Part shown: positions 1-8,042 of the stretch, one piece after another
Position numbering within the stretch: the stretch's first letter is position 1
Layout of the letters: each line of letters begins with the position of its first letter
Origin: Streptomyces sp. ICC1
Lineage (GTDB): Bacteria; Actinomycetota; Actinomycetes; Streptomycetales; Streptomycetaceae
Length of the DNA stretch: 64,000 nt
Direction of reading: 5' to 3'
Assembly (NCBI RefSeq): GCF_003287935.1
Contig: NZ_CP030287.1
Coordinates: 7,448,869 to 7,512,868 of the forward strand
Notes under the pieces: model-generated
Database searches by the model: none
Seen by the model: the letters and a program-made list of their open reading frames with translations, nothing else
Told to the model about the DNA's origin: nothing
Program-made: the position numbers and the translations under genes

Positions 1-200
1 AAAAAAAAAAAAAAACTAACCGAAAGAACAAACATACTCTCGATCTTTCACGCAATACACAACAGAATGCCTACACCTAACTGAGAGACATAGTACTCCA
101 TCACGCATCTAACATCCGTATAGACATACATGTGCGTAGTTCAGTCAATAACACACAGCATAACGGCGACGCTCGCCGGAGCTAGGCGCGCCTGGCCCTG
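1..200. other. Atypical low-GC contig end, probable artefact
   Basis: The window opens with 15 A residues followed by about 150 bases of AT-rich sequence with no codon structure, unlike the ~70% GC sequence that follows. I see no gene, repeat family or terminal structure in it. Because it leads straight into an inverted fragment of tuf, I read it as low-quality or chimeric sequence at a contig end rather than a biological feature. Confidence 0.6.
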
Positions 201-204
201 CGGC

Positions 205-335
205 GGGCCATGGACACGGACGTGCCCATGCCCGGGCAGTACACGGACGCGCCGTTCCGGATGCCGGTGGCGAACGTCCTCACCATCACCGGTCGCGGCA
301 CAGTCGTCACCGGCGCCGTCGGGCGGGGAGACGAG
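205..335 (+). pseudogene. Inverted fragment of EF-Tu (tuf3) domain 2
   Basis: In one forward frame this stretch encodes [12 protein letters not shown] and [15 protein letters not shown], closely matching the domain 1/2 boundary of the tuf3 product encoded on the opposite strand at about 1000-1127. The copy differs at several bases and has neither start nor G-domain. At about 325-347 it stops matching tuf in this orientation and instead resembles the plus strand of 1378-1396, so it is itself a chimera. It cannot encode a factor; either an inverted partial duplication or an assembly fold-back. Confidence 0.6.
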
Positions 336-356
336 GAGGATCGCCCCGCGCCGTCG

Positions 357-419
357 CCGTCGCCGTTGCCCGTGCCGTCGCCGTTGCCCGTGCCGTCGCC
401 GTTGCCCGTGCCGTCGCCG
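357..419. repeat. 18-bp tandem repeat, three and a half copies
   Basis: The unit CCGTCGCCGTTGCCCGTG is repeated three times perfectly (357-410) and then partially. It lies in the anomalous contig-end segment between the inverted tuf fragment and tuf3. It has no spacers, so it is not a CRISPR array. Repeat slippage or a collapsed read pile-up is the simplest explanation. Confidence 0.8.
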
Positions 420-517
420 CCCATGAGCCGCCCGCCCCTTCGTACACGTCGTACACGCCAGTGGTGACGGCAGTCTGGCGCAACCGGACCACCGCCACCA
501 CAACGGGTACCGGCCGG

Positions 518-1696
518 CTACCCGACCTCGGTCACCGTCCCCGCTCCGACGGTGCGGCCGCCCTCGCGGATCGCGAATCCGAGGCCGCTCTCCAGCGGGA
601 CGTCCCGGCCGAGCTCGACGGTCATGGTGACCGTGTCACCCGGCCGGGCCACGCCCGCCCCGCCCAGGTCCACGTCGCCCACCACGTCGGCGGTGCGGAT
701 GTAGAACTGCGGCCGGTAGCCGGAGGCCACCGCCGTGGTGCGGCCGCCCTCCCGGGCGGACAGGACGTACACCCGCGCCGTGAAGCGCCTGGAGGGGACG
801 ACGCTGCCGGGCGCGGCCACCACGTGCCCGCGGCGCACCGCGTCGCGCGGCACCCCGCGCAGCAGGAGGGCGACGTTGTCCCCGGCCTCGGCGGACTCCA
901 TCGGCTTCCCGAAGGTCTCCAGCCCCGTGACCACGGACTCCACGGGCTCGCCGACGCCGCCGAGGAGGGCGACGCGGTCGCCCGTCCGCACGGTGCCGCG
1001 CTCGACGGCGCCGGTGACGACGGTGCCGCGACCGGTGATGGTGAGGACGTTCTCCACCGGCATCAGGAACGGCGCGTCCGTGTACCGCACGGGCATGGGC
1101 ACGTACGTGTCCACGGCGTCGAGCAGGGCCAGGATCGCCGAGGTCCAGCGCGGGTCGCCGTCCAGCGCCCCGAGCCCGGAGACCCGTACGACCGGGGTGC
1201 TGTCCCCGCCGTAGCCGTTCGCGGTGAGCAGCTCGCGCACCTCCAGCTCGACGAGGTCGGTGAGCTCGGGGTCCCCGGCGTCGGCCTTGTTCAGCGCGAC
1301 CACGATGTGGTCGACGCCGACCTGCCGGGCGAGGAGCACGTGCTCGGCGGTCTGCGGCATGACCCCGTCGAGCGCGGAGACGACGAGGATCGCCCCGTCG
1401 AGCTGGGCCGCACCCGTGACCATGTTTTTGACGTAGTCGGCGTGACCGGGCATGTCGACGTGCGCGTAGTGCCGGGTGTCGGTCTCGTACTCGACGTGCG
1501 CGAGGTTGATGGTGATGCCGCGCCGGGCCTCCTCGGGGGCCCGGTCGATGCGGTCGAAGGGCACGTAGGAGGCGCCGCCGCGCTCGGCGAGGACCTTGGT
1601 GATGGCGGCGGTCAGCGTCGTCTTGCCGTGGTCGACGTGACCCATGGTGCCGATGTTGAGGTGCGGCTTGGTGCGCACGAAGGCCGTCTTGGCCAT
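518..1696 (-). CDS. tuf3: Divergent elongation factor Tu (EF-Tu3)
   Basis: This 392-residue GTPase has the EF-Tu layout: G domain, then two beta-barrels ending in [19 protein letters not shown]. The P-loop GHVDHGKT and the switch-I RGITIN motif are intact. It departs from housekeeping EF-Tu at conserved places: DMPGH instead of DCPGH in G3, NKAD instead of NKCD in G4, and a VSGLGAL segment at G5. This is the pattern of the minor Tuf3 paralogue of streptomycetes, not the abundant Tuf1. The ATG at 1696 was chosen because it begins [16 protein letters not shown] and is preceded by GGGAAGA at the right distance. It stands alone, without fusA or rpsL. Role in stringent or antibiotic-related conditions is proposed for tuf3 in the literature but not visible here. 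Confidence 0.93.
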   Translation of the reverse strand: MAKTAFVRTKPHLNIGTMGHVDHGKTTLTAAITKVLAERGGASYVPFDRIDRAPEEARRGITINLAHVEYETDTRHYAHVDMPGHADYVKNMVTGAAQLDGAILVVSALDGVMPQTAEHVLLARQVGVDHIVVALNKADAGDPELTDLVELEVRELLTANGYGGDSTPVVRVSGLGALDGDPRWTSAILALLDAVDTYVPMPVRYTDAPFLMPVENVLTITGRGTVVTGAVERGTVRTGDRVALLGGVGEPVESVVTGLETFGKPMESAEAGDNVALLLRGVPRDAVRRGHVVAAPGSVVPSRRFTARVYVLSAREGGRTTAVASGYRPQFYIRTADVVGDVDLGGAGVARPGDTVTMTVELGRDVPLESGLGFAIREGGRTVGAGTVTEVG

Positions 1697-1967
1697 GATG
1701 TCTTCCCGTGTGGTCCGAAGCTGGATGTTCGGGACCCCCTGAGCGAACCGACCCTCCCCCTGCGGGGTCCGCCGGACGATCCGGTATGGGTCAGCTTCGT
1801 GCGCCGCCGAATGCGGTTGCGCCCGCGGTGTGTTCCGCGAGGAGGGCAGCCTTCGGCGCGTCCGCGACTGCGGACGGCGCTGCGGGGAAGGCGTGCCTGG
1901 ACATGTGGCCGATCCTGCCGGATCGGGCACGGACCGTCGAACGGTTATTCGCCGAACCGCGCGCTCT

Positions 1968-2132
1968 CTAGTGCCGTGACCGGAAAGGTCCACCGGGTCG
2001 CGGCGCCCGGCACGGCACCTCGCCGCGTTGTCGGACCACGCGAGTACGTCCAGTACGCGACGTGATCCTCCGCCTTGCGATGCACCGCACCGGACACCGC
2101 GACCCGGCAAACCTTTCCGGTCACGGCACTAG
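1968..2132. repeat. 165-bp palindromic CTAG-bounded element, copy 1
   Basis: The element has 24-bp perfect terminal inverted repeats (CTCTAGTGCCGTGACCGG inward, mirrored at the right end with flanks) and CTAG at each border. Its interior matches copy 2 (17379-17543) almost base for base and is the same length. It carries no transposase. The layout (inverted ends, CTAG or TA duplicated at the target, no coding capacity) is that of a MITE, perhaps mobilised by an IS5- or IS630-type transposase; that assignment is inference. The right-hand CTAG provides the TAG stop of the AlkD-like gene on the minus strand. Confidence 0.85.
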
Positions 2133-2845
2133 AGGTTCTTGAGCGCCTCGCGGACCGACAGCGGGGACAGCCGGCGGCCTTCCGCGGCGACGAAGGCGCG
2201 CACCGCGCCGGGGTCCGTCTTGGCGTACTCGCGCAGGCACCAGCCGATGGCCTTGCGGACGAAGAAGTCCGGGTGGCCGCCCTGGCGCCGGCAGTAGGCG
2301 AAGAGCCGCTCGGTGTCGGTCGCGGACTTGTACCGGAGCTGGTGCAGGAGCGCGGTGCGGGCCACCCACACGTCCTCGTCCCCGATCCACTCGTCCATCA
2401 CGGCCGCGAGCGCCGGGTCGGCCGCCACCAGCGGGCCCACCACGTGCGCGGCGAGCGCGTCCACGGTGTCCCACCAGGGGACGGTGGTGATCAGGTGCCG
2501 GGCGAGGGGGAGGAGGTCCGAGGAGCAGCGCCCGACGTTGCGGCGCAGGTAGTCGGCGGCGAAGTAGTGGTACTCACGCTGCGGAAGCTCCCAGCAGCGC
2601 AGCGCGAGCGCGGTGCAGTCCGTCTCGTCCGGTTTCGGGGTGTTCTTGGTCACGGCCTTCGACAGTTCGCGCCGCAGCGGGGTGCGGATCCCGAGGAAGG
2701 GCGCGACGCCCTTCATGTACGCGGCCATGTGCGCGGCCTGCTCCGCGTCCGCGGCGGCGCCGAAGGAGCCGGTGAGGCGCTCCGCCAGCAGCTCCGCGAG
2801 GGGGCTCCGCGGAACCGGCGGACGCGGCTGGTCGTTCGGCTGCAT
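2129..2845 (-). CDS. DNA alkylation repair protein, AlkD-like HEAT repeat
   Basis: The product (238 residues from the ATG at 2845) has the helical-repeat pattern of the AlkC/AlkD glycosylase family: KGVAPFLGIRTPLRR, ELPQREYHYFAADYL, PWWDTVDALAAHVVG, DEDVWVARTALLHQL and FVRKAIGWCLREYAKTDP follow in the usual order. AlkD-type enzymes excise positively charged alkylpurines. A GTG at 2872 would add nine residues; neither start has a strong ribosome-binding site and the divergent gene begins at 2895. The TAG stop lies inside the CTAG border of the palindromic element, so the element sits exactly at the 3' end of the gene. Confidence 0.85.
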   Translation of the reverse strand: MQPNDQPRPPVPRSPLAELLAERLTGSFGAAADAEQAAHMAAYMKGVAPFLGIRTPLRRELSKAVTKNTPKPDETDCTALALRCWELPQREYHYFAADYLRRNVGRCSSDLLPLARHLITTVPWWDTVDALAAHVVGPLVAADPALAAVMDEWIGDEDVWVARTALLHQLRYKSATDTERLFAYCRRQGGHPDFFVRKAIGWCLREYAKTDPGAVRAFVAAEGRRLSPLSVREALKNL

Positions 2846-2894
2846 GAGGCCCAGATTACGGCGCGCGGCCACACGGGTCGGTTAGTCTCCCGGA

Positions 2895-3647
2895 ATGTCC
2901 CTCCTCCTCGCGCCGTGGACCCGGCTCTCGCTGCTCGTCGCGCTGCTCCTGGCGGCCGGCGTCTGCGTCGTGCTGTACGAGCCCCAGCGCCTGCTGTCGG
3001 AGGGCTGGCCCCCGGGGCTCCCGGTGGGTGTGGCGGTGCTGCTCTTCGCCGGGGCGTACGGGGTGTGCACGGCCGCCCTGGTGCCGCGCCCCCTGCTGAA
3101 CCTGGCGTCCGGGGCCCTCTTCGGGTCCGTGTTCGGCCTGCCCGCGGCGGTCGCGGGCTCGGTCATCGGCGCCGGCATCTCCTTCGGCCTCGGCCGGATG
3201 ATGGGCCGCGACGCCCTGCGCCCGCTGATCCGCGGCCGCTGGCTGCAGGCCGCCGACGACCAGTTGGCCCGGCACGGATTCCGCTCGATGCTGGCGGTGC
3301 GGATCTTCCCCGGCCTGCCCTTCGCGGTGGCCAACTACGGTGCGGCGCTGTCGCGCTGCGGCTGGCTGCCCTTCCTGCTCGCCACCGCGATCGGCGTGGT
3401 CCCGAACACCGCCGCCTACGTGGTCGCCGGCGCCAGCGCCTCCTCCCCCACCTCCCCCGCCTTCCTCGCCTCGTTCGGCTTCATCGCCGCCTCCGCGGTG
3501 GGGGCCGCGGTCGTCGCCTGGCGCAAGCGGCACCGGCTGGCTCCCGTACGGGAGTCCGCGCCCCGGCCGGGGCGAGTGCCCGTACGGGCCCGCGAACTGA
3601 CGCCGGTACACCCCCCTGTGGTCACGGCCGCACCCCACGGGCCCTAG
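2895..3647 (+). CDS. TVP38/TMEM64 (VTT-domain) membrane protein
   Basis: A 250-residue integral membrane protein with about five hydrophobic segments. The VTT/SNARE-associated family pattern is visible: VPRPLLNLASGALFG, FGLGRMMGRD, RIFPGLPFAVANYGAAL and PNTAAYVVAG. Members relate to the DedA superfamily and are implicated in lipid scrambling or undecaprenyl-phosphate handling, which is interesting next to uppP downstream, but this functional link is inference. The C-terminal 40 residues are basic and cytoplasmic-looking. It is transcribed divergently from the AlkD-like gene with only 49 bases between the chosen starts. Confidence 0.85.
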   Translation: MSLLLAPWTRLSLLVALLLAAGVCVVLYEPQRLLSEGWPPGLPVGVAVLLFAGAYGVCTAALVPRPLLNLASGALFGSVFGLPAAVAGSVIGAGISFGLGRMMGRDALRPLIRGRWLQAADDQLARHGFRSMLAVRIFPGLPFAVANYGAALSRCGWLPFLLATAIGVVPNTAAYVVAGASASSPTSPAFLASFGFIAASAVGAAVVAWRKRHRLAPVRESAPRPGRVPVRARELTPVHPPVVTAAPHGP

Positions 3648-3695
3648 CATCGGACCCGAACTGCCCGACGATCACAAGGACGAGCGCACCCCGAC

Positions 3696-4577
3696 ATGAG
3701 CTGGTTCGAATCCCTAATCCTCGGTCTCGTCCAGGGGCTTACGGAGTTCCTCCCGATCTCCTCCAGCGCCCACCTGCGGCTGACCGCGGCGTTCGCCGAC
3801 TGGACCGATCCGGGAGCGGCCTTCACCGCCATCACGCAGATCGGCACCGAGGCCGCCGTGCTGATCTATTTCCGCAAGGACATCGCGCGGATCGTCTCCA
3901 CCTGGTTCCGCTCGCTGTACACCAAGGCGCTGCGCTCCGAGCAGGACGCCAAGATGGGCTGGCTGGTGATCGTCGGATCGATTCCGATCGGTGTGCTGGG
4001 CCTCGTCTTCAAGGAGCAGATCGAGGGCCCGTTCCGCGATCTGCGGCTGATCGCCACCAGCCTCATCGTGATGGGCATCGTGCTCGGCGTCGCGGACCGG
4101 CTGGCCGCCCGTGACGAGGAGGGCGGCCGGCACCGCGCCGTCCGCGAGCGCAAGACGCTCAAGGAGCTGGGCGTCAAGGACGGCCTGATCTTCGGCCTCT
4201 GCCAGGCGATGGCACTGATCCCGGGCGTCTCCCGCTCCGGTGCGACGCTCTCCGGCGGTCTGCTGCTGGGCTTCACCCGGGAGGCGGCGGCCCGCTACTC
4301 CTTCCTCCTCGCCATCCCGGCCGTCCTGGCCTCGGGCCTGTTCGAGATCAAGGACGTGATCGAGGAGCCGGGCCACATCGCGTGGGGGCAGACGATCTTC
4401 GCCACGGTCGTCGCCTTCCTGGTCGGCTACGCGGTCATCGCCTGGTTCATGAAGTTCATCTCCAGCAGGAGCTTCATGCCCTTCGTGATCTACCGGATCC
4501 TGCTCGGCATCGTGGTGTTCGCCCTGATCGGCACGGGTGAGCTCAGCCCGCACGCCGGCGAGTCGGCGGGCCATTAA
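3696..4577 (+). CDS. uppP: Undecaprenyl-diphosphatase UppP (BacA)
   Basis: The 293-residue membrane enzyme dephosphorylates undecaprenyl pyrophosphate to recycle the lipid carrier for peptidoglycan and wall polymer synthesis. Both family signatures are present: LTEFLPISSSAHL near residues 15-27 and PGVSRSGATLSGG from about residue 176, which hold the catalytic Glu, His and Arg residues. Eight or so hydrophobic segments fit the family topology. The ATG at 3696 follows AAGGACG at a suitable distance. A strong hairpin follows the stop. Increased UppP is known to give bacitracin tolerance. Confidence 0.96.
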   Translation: MSWFESLILGLVQGLTEFLPISSSAHLRLTAAFADWTDPGAAFTAITQIGTEAAVLIYFRKDIARIVSTWFRSLYTKALRSEQDAKMGWLVIVGSIPIGVLGLVFKEQIEGPFRDLRLIATSLIVMGIVLGVADRLAARDEEGGRHRAVRERKTLKELGVKDGLIFGLCQAMALIPGVSRSGATLSGGLLLGFTREAAARYSFLLAIPAVLASGLFEIKDVIEEPGHIAWGQTIFATVVAFLVGYAVIAWFMKFISSRSFMPFVIYRILLGIVVFALIGTGELSPHAGESAGH

Positions 4578-4605
4578 CGGCGCCGCCCACCGCATCGCGT
4601 GAATC

Positions 4606-4639
4606 GGAGGCCGTTCGGGAACGTTCCCGGGCGGCCTCC
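4606..4639 (+). terminator. Hairpin terminator after uppP
   Basis: GGAGGCCG and CGGCCTCC form a stem around a loop that is itself self-complementary (GGGAACGTTCCC). It lies 28 bases after the uppP stop. There is no T-tract, as usual for Streptomyces terminators. Confidence 0.65.
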
Positions 4640-4698
4640 GCGTCGTTGTGCCTGGAGAGACCTGAAGCGATCTGAAGACGAGCTGCAGGGGGTGTCCC

Positions 4699-4875
4699 AT
4701 GGGTCGAGTGGTGTTGGAGCGGTTTCCGGCCGGAAGTCCGAGGGGGAGCTGGCCGGCCGAGGAGTACGCGGCACAGCGCACGCGCGAGGGCGTGCCGGCC
4801 GAGGTGGTGATGGACCTGGCCAGCGATGCGTTCCTCGTCGTGGTCCGCCCGCGGGAGGCGCGTTCCGGCCGTTGA
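4699..4875 (+). CDS. Small conserved-looking protein, 58 residues
   Basis: An ATG at 4699, preceded by GGGGGTG, opens a 58-codon frame: it starts MGRVVLERFPAGSPRG, continues SWPAEEYAAQRTREGVPAEV and ends in a hydrophobic strand DAFLVVVRP. Codon third positions are G/C biased in this frame. The product is soluble and acidic-basic mixed, with no signal or membrane segment. I do not recognise a function. It lies between uppP and a SnoaL-like gene on the same strand and may be expressed alone, since the uppP terminator precedes it. Confidence 0.65.
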   Translation: MGRVVLERFPAGSPRGSWPAEEYAAQRTREGVPAEVVMDLASDAFLVVVRPREARSGR

Positions 4876-4944
4876 GCGGCCACCGGAAGATCCGGATCCC
4901 GCACGCCTCTTGGCCTGCGCGCCCGCCGCCCTCACACTGACCCG

Positions 4945-5415
4945 ATGACGCAGCGTGTGGACCTTGCGACCGTGATGGACCGGCTGGCGATCGACGAGGT
5001 GGTCTCGGGGTACGCGGTGGCCGTCGACGACGGCGACTGGGCCGCCTACCGCGCCCTGTTCGCCCCGGGAGGGCGCGCCGACTACAGCTCGGCCGGCGGG
5101 GTCGAGGGGCCGGCGGACGAGGTCGCGGGCTGGCTCGAGGAGACGATGAAGCTGTTCCCGGTGCGCCAGCACCTCATCGTCAACCGGCTGATCCGCGTAG
5201 CGGACCTGGGCGGCTCCCCCGGCGACACGGCGGAGGTGCGGGCGGACTTCCTCAACCCGATGCGGCTGGCCGGCGAGGAGTTCGACGGCACGGTCACCGC
5301 GCCCAACTTCGTCGCCGCGGGCCGCTACACCTTCGCCCTCGCCCGCACCGCCCGCGCCGGCTGGCGGCTGTCGCGGGTCACCGTCCACGAGAAGTGGCGC
5401 CACATGTCGGCCTGA
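4945..5415 (+). CDS. SnoaL-like / NTF2-fold protein
   Basis: The 156-residue product begins with the helix DRLAIDEVVSGYAVAVDDGDW and a following YRALFAPGGRADYSS segment, which is the typical opening of the SnoaL_4 group of the NTF2-like fold. The later VRQHLIVNRLI and WRLSRVTVHEKWRHM strands complete the cone-shaped fold. These proteins act as isomerases, hydratases, dehydratases or ligand-binding proteins; nothing in the neighbourhood fixes the substrate. It precedes lnt by only 38 bases and may be cotranscribed with it. Confidence 0.8.
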   Translation: MTQRVDLATVMDRLAIDEVVSGYAVAVDDGDWAAYRALFAPGGRADYSSAGGVEGPADEVAGWLEETMKLFPVRQHLIVNRLIRVADLGGSPGDTAEVRADFLNPMRLAGEEFDGTVTAPNFVAAGRYTFALARTARAGWRLSRVTVHEKWRHMSA

Positions 5416-5453
5416 GGCGTCCTGCTGTTCCACACTGGATGCGGAGGCGCGTC

Positions 5454-7109
5454 ATGGTGTTCACCGTCCCCGGGCCGCAGCGGTGGTGGCGTGCGGCGGC
5501 CGCCGTCGCCGCCGGGGCGCTGCCCTGCCTGGCCTTCCCCGCCCCGGCTCTCTGGTGGTTCGCCTACGTCGCCCTCGTGCCCTGGATGCTGCTGCTGAGG
5601 TCGGCGCCCACCGGCCGGCGCGCCGCCCTGGAGGGCTGGCTCGGCGGAGCCGGGTTCGTGTTCGCCGTGCACCACTGGCTGCTGCCCAGCCTGCACGTGT
5701 TCCTCTTCGCCCTGGCCGCGCTGCTGGGCCTGCTCTGGATCCCCTGGGCCCTGCTGGTGCGGGAGCTGCTCGGCGCCGCCCCGGGTCCGGGGCGTGCGAC
5801 GGCCGCGCTGGTCCTCGTACCGGCGGGGTGGCTGCTGTCGGAGCTGGCGCGGTCCTGGCAGGGGCTGGGCGGGCCGTGGGGGCTGCTCGGGGCCAGTCAG
5901 TGGCAGGTGCCGCCCGCCCTGCGGCTGGCTTCGGTGGGCGGGGTCTGGCTGGTCGGCCTGCTGGTGGTGGCGGTGAACTGCGCGGTGGTGCTGCTGGTCG
6001 CGGTGCCGGGGGCGCGGGCTCCGGCGCTCGCCGGGGTGACGGGGTGCGCGGTGCTGACCGGCGCGGTGTGGCTGTGGGCGCCGCGCCCTGAGGCGTCGGG
6101 TTCGCTGCGGGTGGCCGTCGTGCAGCCGGGCCTGGTCGCGGACGGCACGGACGCCCCGGAGCGGCGGTTCGCCCTCGGCGAGCGGCTGACCCGGACCCTG
6201 GCGGGACAGCGTCCGGACCTGGTGGTGTGGGGCGAGAGCAGCGTCGGCGAGGACCTGACGGCCCGACCGGACCTCGCCCGGCGGCTCGCCGCCCTGTCGG
6301 CCGAGGTCGGGGCTCCGCTGCTGGTCAATGTGGACGCCCGGGCCGCCGACCGGCCCGGGATCCGCAAATCGGCGGTCCTCGTCGGACCGCGTGGCCCCAC
6401 CGGCGACCGGTACGACAAGATGCGCCTGGTCCCCTTCGGGGAGTACGTGCCGGCCCGCGCCCTGCTGGGCTGGGCCACCTCGGTCGGCAAGGCCGCCGAC
6501 GAGAACCGCGTCCCGGGCGGCGCCCAGGTCCTGATGGAGCTGCCCGGCCGCCCGGACGTCCGCGTCGGCCCGCTGGTCTGCTTCGAGTCGGCGTTCCCCG
6601 ACATGAGCCGCCACCTGGCCCGCGACGGAGCCGCCCTGCTGATCGACCAGTCGGCCACGTCCAGCTTCCAGGACGGCTGGGCCCCGGCCCAGCACGCCTC
6701 GCTGTCGGCGCTGCGCGCCGCCGAGACCGGCCGGCCCGTGGTCCACGCCACCCTGACCGGCATCAGCGAGGTGCGCGGTGCGGACGGCGGGCGGATCGGG
6801 CAGCCGCTGTCCACCTCGGCGAGCACGGCGCGGCTGTACGAGGTCCCGCTCGCCCGGGGCACGACGGCGTACGTCCGCTTCGGCGACTGGGCGGTGGGCG
6901 CCGCGCTCGCGGCCCTGGCGGGCTACGGCGCGGTGACGGGCGCCCGCCGCGCACGGCTCGGCCGGCCGACCGGGGCCGCGGCGGCCGCCGGGGACACCGG
7001 GGCCGCCGGGGCCACCGCCGCTCCGGGCCCGGGCGTGGCCGGGACGCCGCCGGTCAGCGCGCCTGCTCCAGAGCCGACTCCACCACCCGCTCGCAGAGCT
7101 CGTGGGTGA
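5454..7109 (+). CDS. lnt: Apolipoprotein N-acyltransferase
   Basis: This 551-residue enzyme adds the third acyl chain to the N-terminal cysteine of membrane lipoproteins. About seven hydrophobic segments occupy the first 220 residues, followed by a nitrilase-fold domain. The catalytic Glu-Lys-Cys triad is visible: VVWGESS (Glu about 261), YDKMRLVPFGEYVP (Lys about 322) and LVCFESAFPD (Cys about 376). The ATG at 5454 was preferred over upstream starts because GGAGG lies six to seven bases before it. The C-terminal 60 residues are Ala/Gly/Pro rich and overlap the 3' end of the convergent oxidoreductase gene by 56 bases. Confidence 0.92.
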   Translation: MVFTVPGPQRWWRAAAAVAAGALPCLAFPAPALWWFAYVALVPWMLLLRSAPTGRRAALEGWLGGAGFVFAVHHWLLPSLHVFLFALAALLGLLWIPWALLVRELLGAAPGPGRATAALVLVPAGWLLSELARSWQGLGGPWGLLGASQWQVPPALRLASVGGVWLVGLLVVAVNCAVVLLVAVPGARAPALAGVTGCAVLTGAVWLWAPRPEASGSLRVAVVQPGLVADGTDAPERRFALGERLTRTLAGQRPDLVVWGESSVGEDLTARPDLARRLAALSAEVGAPLLVNVDARAADRPGIRKSAVLVGPRGPTGDRYDKMRLVPFGEYVPARALLGWATSVGKAADENRVPGGAQVLMELPGRPDVRVGPLVCFESAFPDMSRHLARDGAALLIDQSATSSFQDGWAPAQHASLSALRAAETGRPVVHATLTGISEVRGADGGRIGQPLSTSASTARLYEVPLARGTTAYVRFGDWAVGAALAALAGYGAVTGARRARLGRPTGAAAAAGDTGAAGATAAPGPGVAGTPPVSAPAPEPTPPPARRARG

Positions 7110-7959
7110 GCAGCGCGTCGCGGGCGCTGAGCGTCGTGCCCGTCTCGACGGCCGTCAGGAAGGCGTCCACGACCTGTTCGATGCCGCGCTGGCGGGCGAC
7201 CGGCACCCAGTCCCCGCGCCGCCGGATCGTCGGCTGGCCCTTGTGGTCGATGATCTCCGCGAGGTTGACGACCTGGCGCTTGGTGTCCTGTCCGGAGACC
7301 TCCAGGACCTCCTCGGTGGAACCGGAGAGCCGGTTCATGATGCCGAGCGCGGTGAAGCCCTCACCGGACATCTGGAGCACCACCTGGCTCATCAGGCCGT
7401 CGCGCACCACGGCCCGCACGTCGACCTGGTCGGTCTCGCCCGGCAGCAGGAAGCGCAGGGTGTCGACGACGTGGATGAAGTCGTCCAGGACGAAGGTCCG
7501 CACGTCCTCGGGCAGCCCGACCCGGTTCTTCTGCATGACGATCAGCTCGCGCGGGTGGTCGGCGCACTGCGAGTAGCCGGGCGCGTGGCGGCGGTTGAAG
7601 CCGACGGCGAGCGAGACCCCTCGCTCCTCGGCCAGTTCGACCAGGCGCCGCGAGTCCGCGAGCTCGTAGGCGATCGGCTTGTCCACGTACGTCGGGACGC
7701 CCGCCTCCAGCAGCCGTTCCACGATCTCGGGGTGGACGGCCGTCGGGGCGTGCACGAAGGCCGCGTCGAGCTTCTGCGCGAGCAGCGAGTCGAGGTCGGC
7801 GTGCAGGCGACCCGCCGGGAGGTGGTGGTGTGCGCCGACCCGCTCCAGAGTGGCCGGGGTCCGGGTCTGCAAGTGCAGTTCGAGCCCTGGACGGGTGGCG
7901 AGAACGGGCAGGTACGCCTTCTGCGCGATGTCGCCGAGTCCGATACAGCCGACCTTCAC
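7054..7959 (-). CDS. Gfo/Idh/MocA family oxidoreductase
   Basis: The 301-residue product begins KVGCIGLGDIAQKAYLPVL, the GxGxxA-type Rossmann NAD(P)-binding motif of this family. PTAVHPEIVERLLEAGVP and VDKPIAYELADSRRL contain the conserved DKP lysine used in catalysis. The C-terminal half has the beta-sheet dimerisation domain with FIHVVDTLRFLLPG. The GTG at 7959 was chosen because GGAGG precedes it by seven bases. The substrate, usually a sugar or sugar-like alcohol, cannot be read from the sequence. Its 3' end overlaps the convergent lnt gene. Confidence 0.88.
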   Translation of the reverse strand: MKVGCIGLGDIAQKAYLPVLATRPGLELHLQTRTPATLERVGAHHHLPAGRLHADLDSLLAQKLDAAFVHAPTAVHPEIVERLLEAGVPTYVDKPIAYELADSRRLVELAEERGVSLAVGFNRRHAPGYSQCADHPRELIVMQKNRVGLPEDVRTFVLDDFIHVVDTLRFLLPGETDQVDVRAVVRDGLMSQVVLQMSGEGFTALGIMNRLSGSTEEVLEVSGQDTKRQVVNLAEIIDHKGQPTIRRRGDWVPVARQRGIEQVVDAFLTAVETGTTLSARDALLTHELCERVVESALEQAR

Positions 7960-8042
7960 CGGGAGCCTCCAGATGTGTTCCTCGTGGGATGTGAGCAGCC
8001 TAATCGCTGGTGGGCACGGGTGCGTTCGACAAGGATGAGGGC

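Noticed and set aside
357..419. Possible CRISPR or minisatellite at the contig start
   Set aside because: Three 18-bp units without spacers in an anomalous contig end; not an array.
461..2065. 534-codon plus-strand frame opposite tuf3
   Set aside because: It is the antisense shadow of tuf3 and of the palindromic element, Arg/Gly/Val rich, with no ribosome-binding site.
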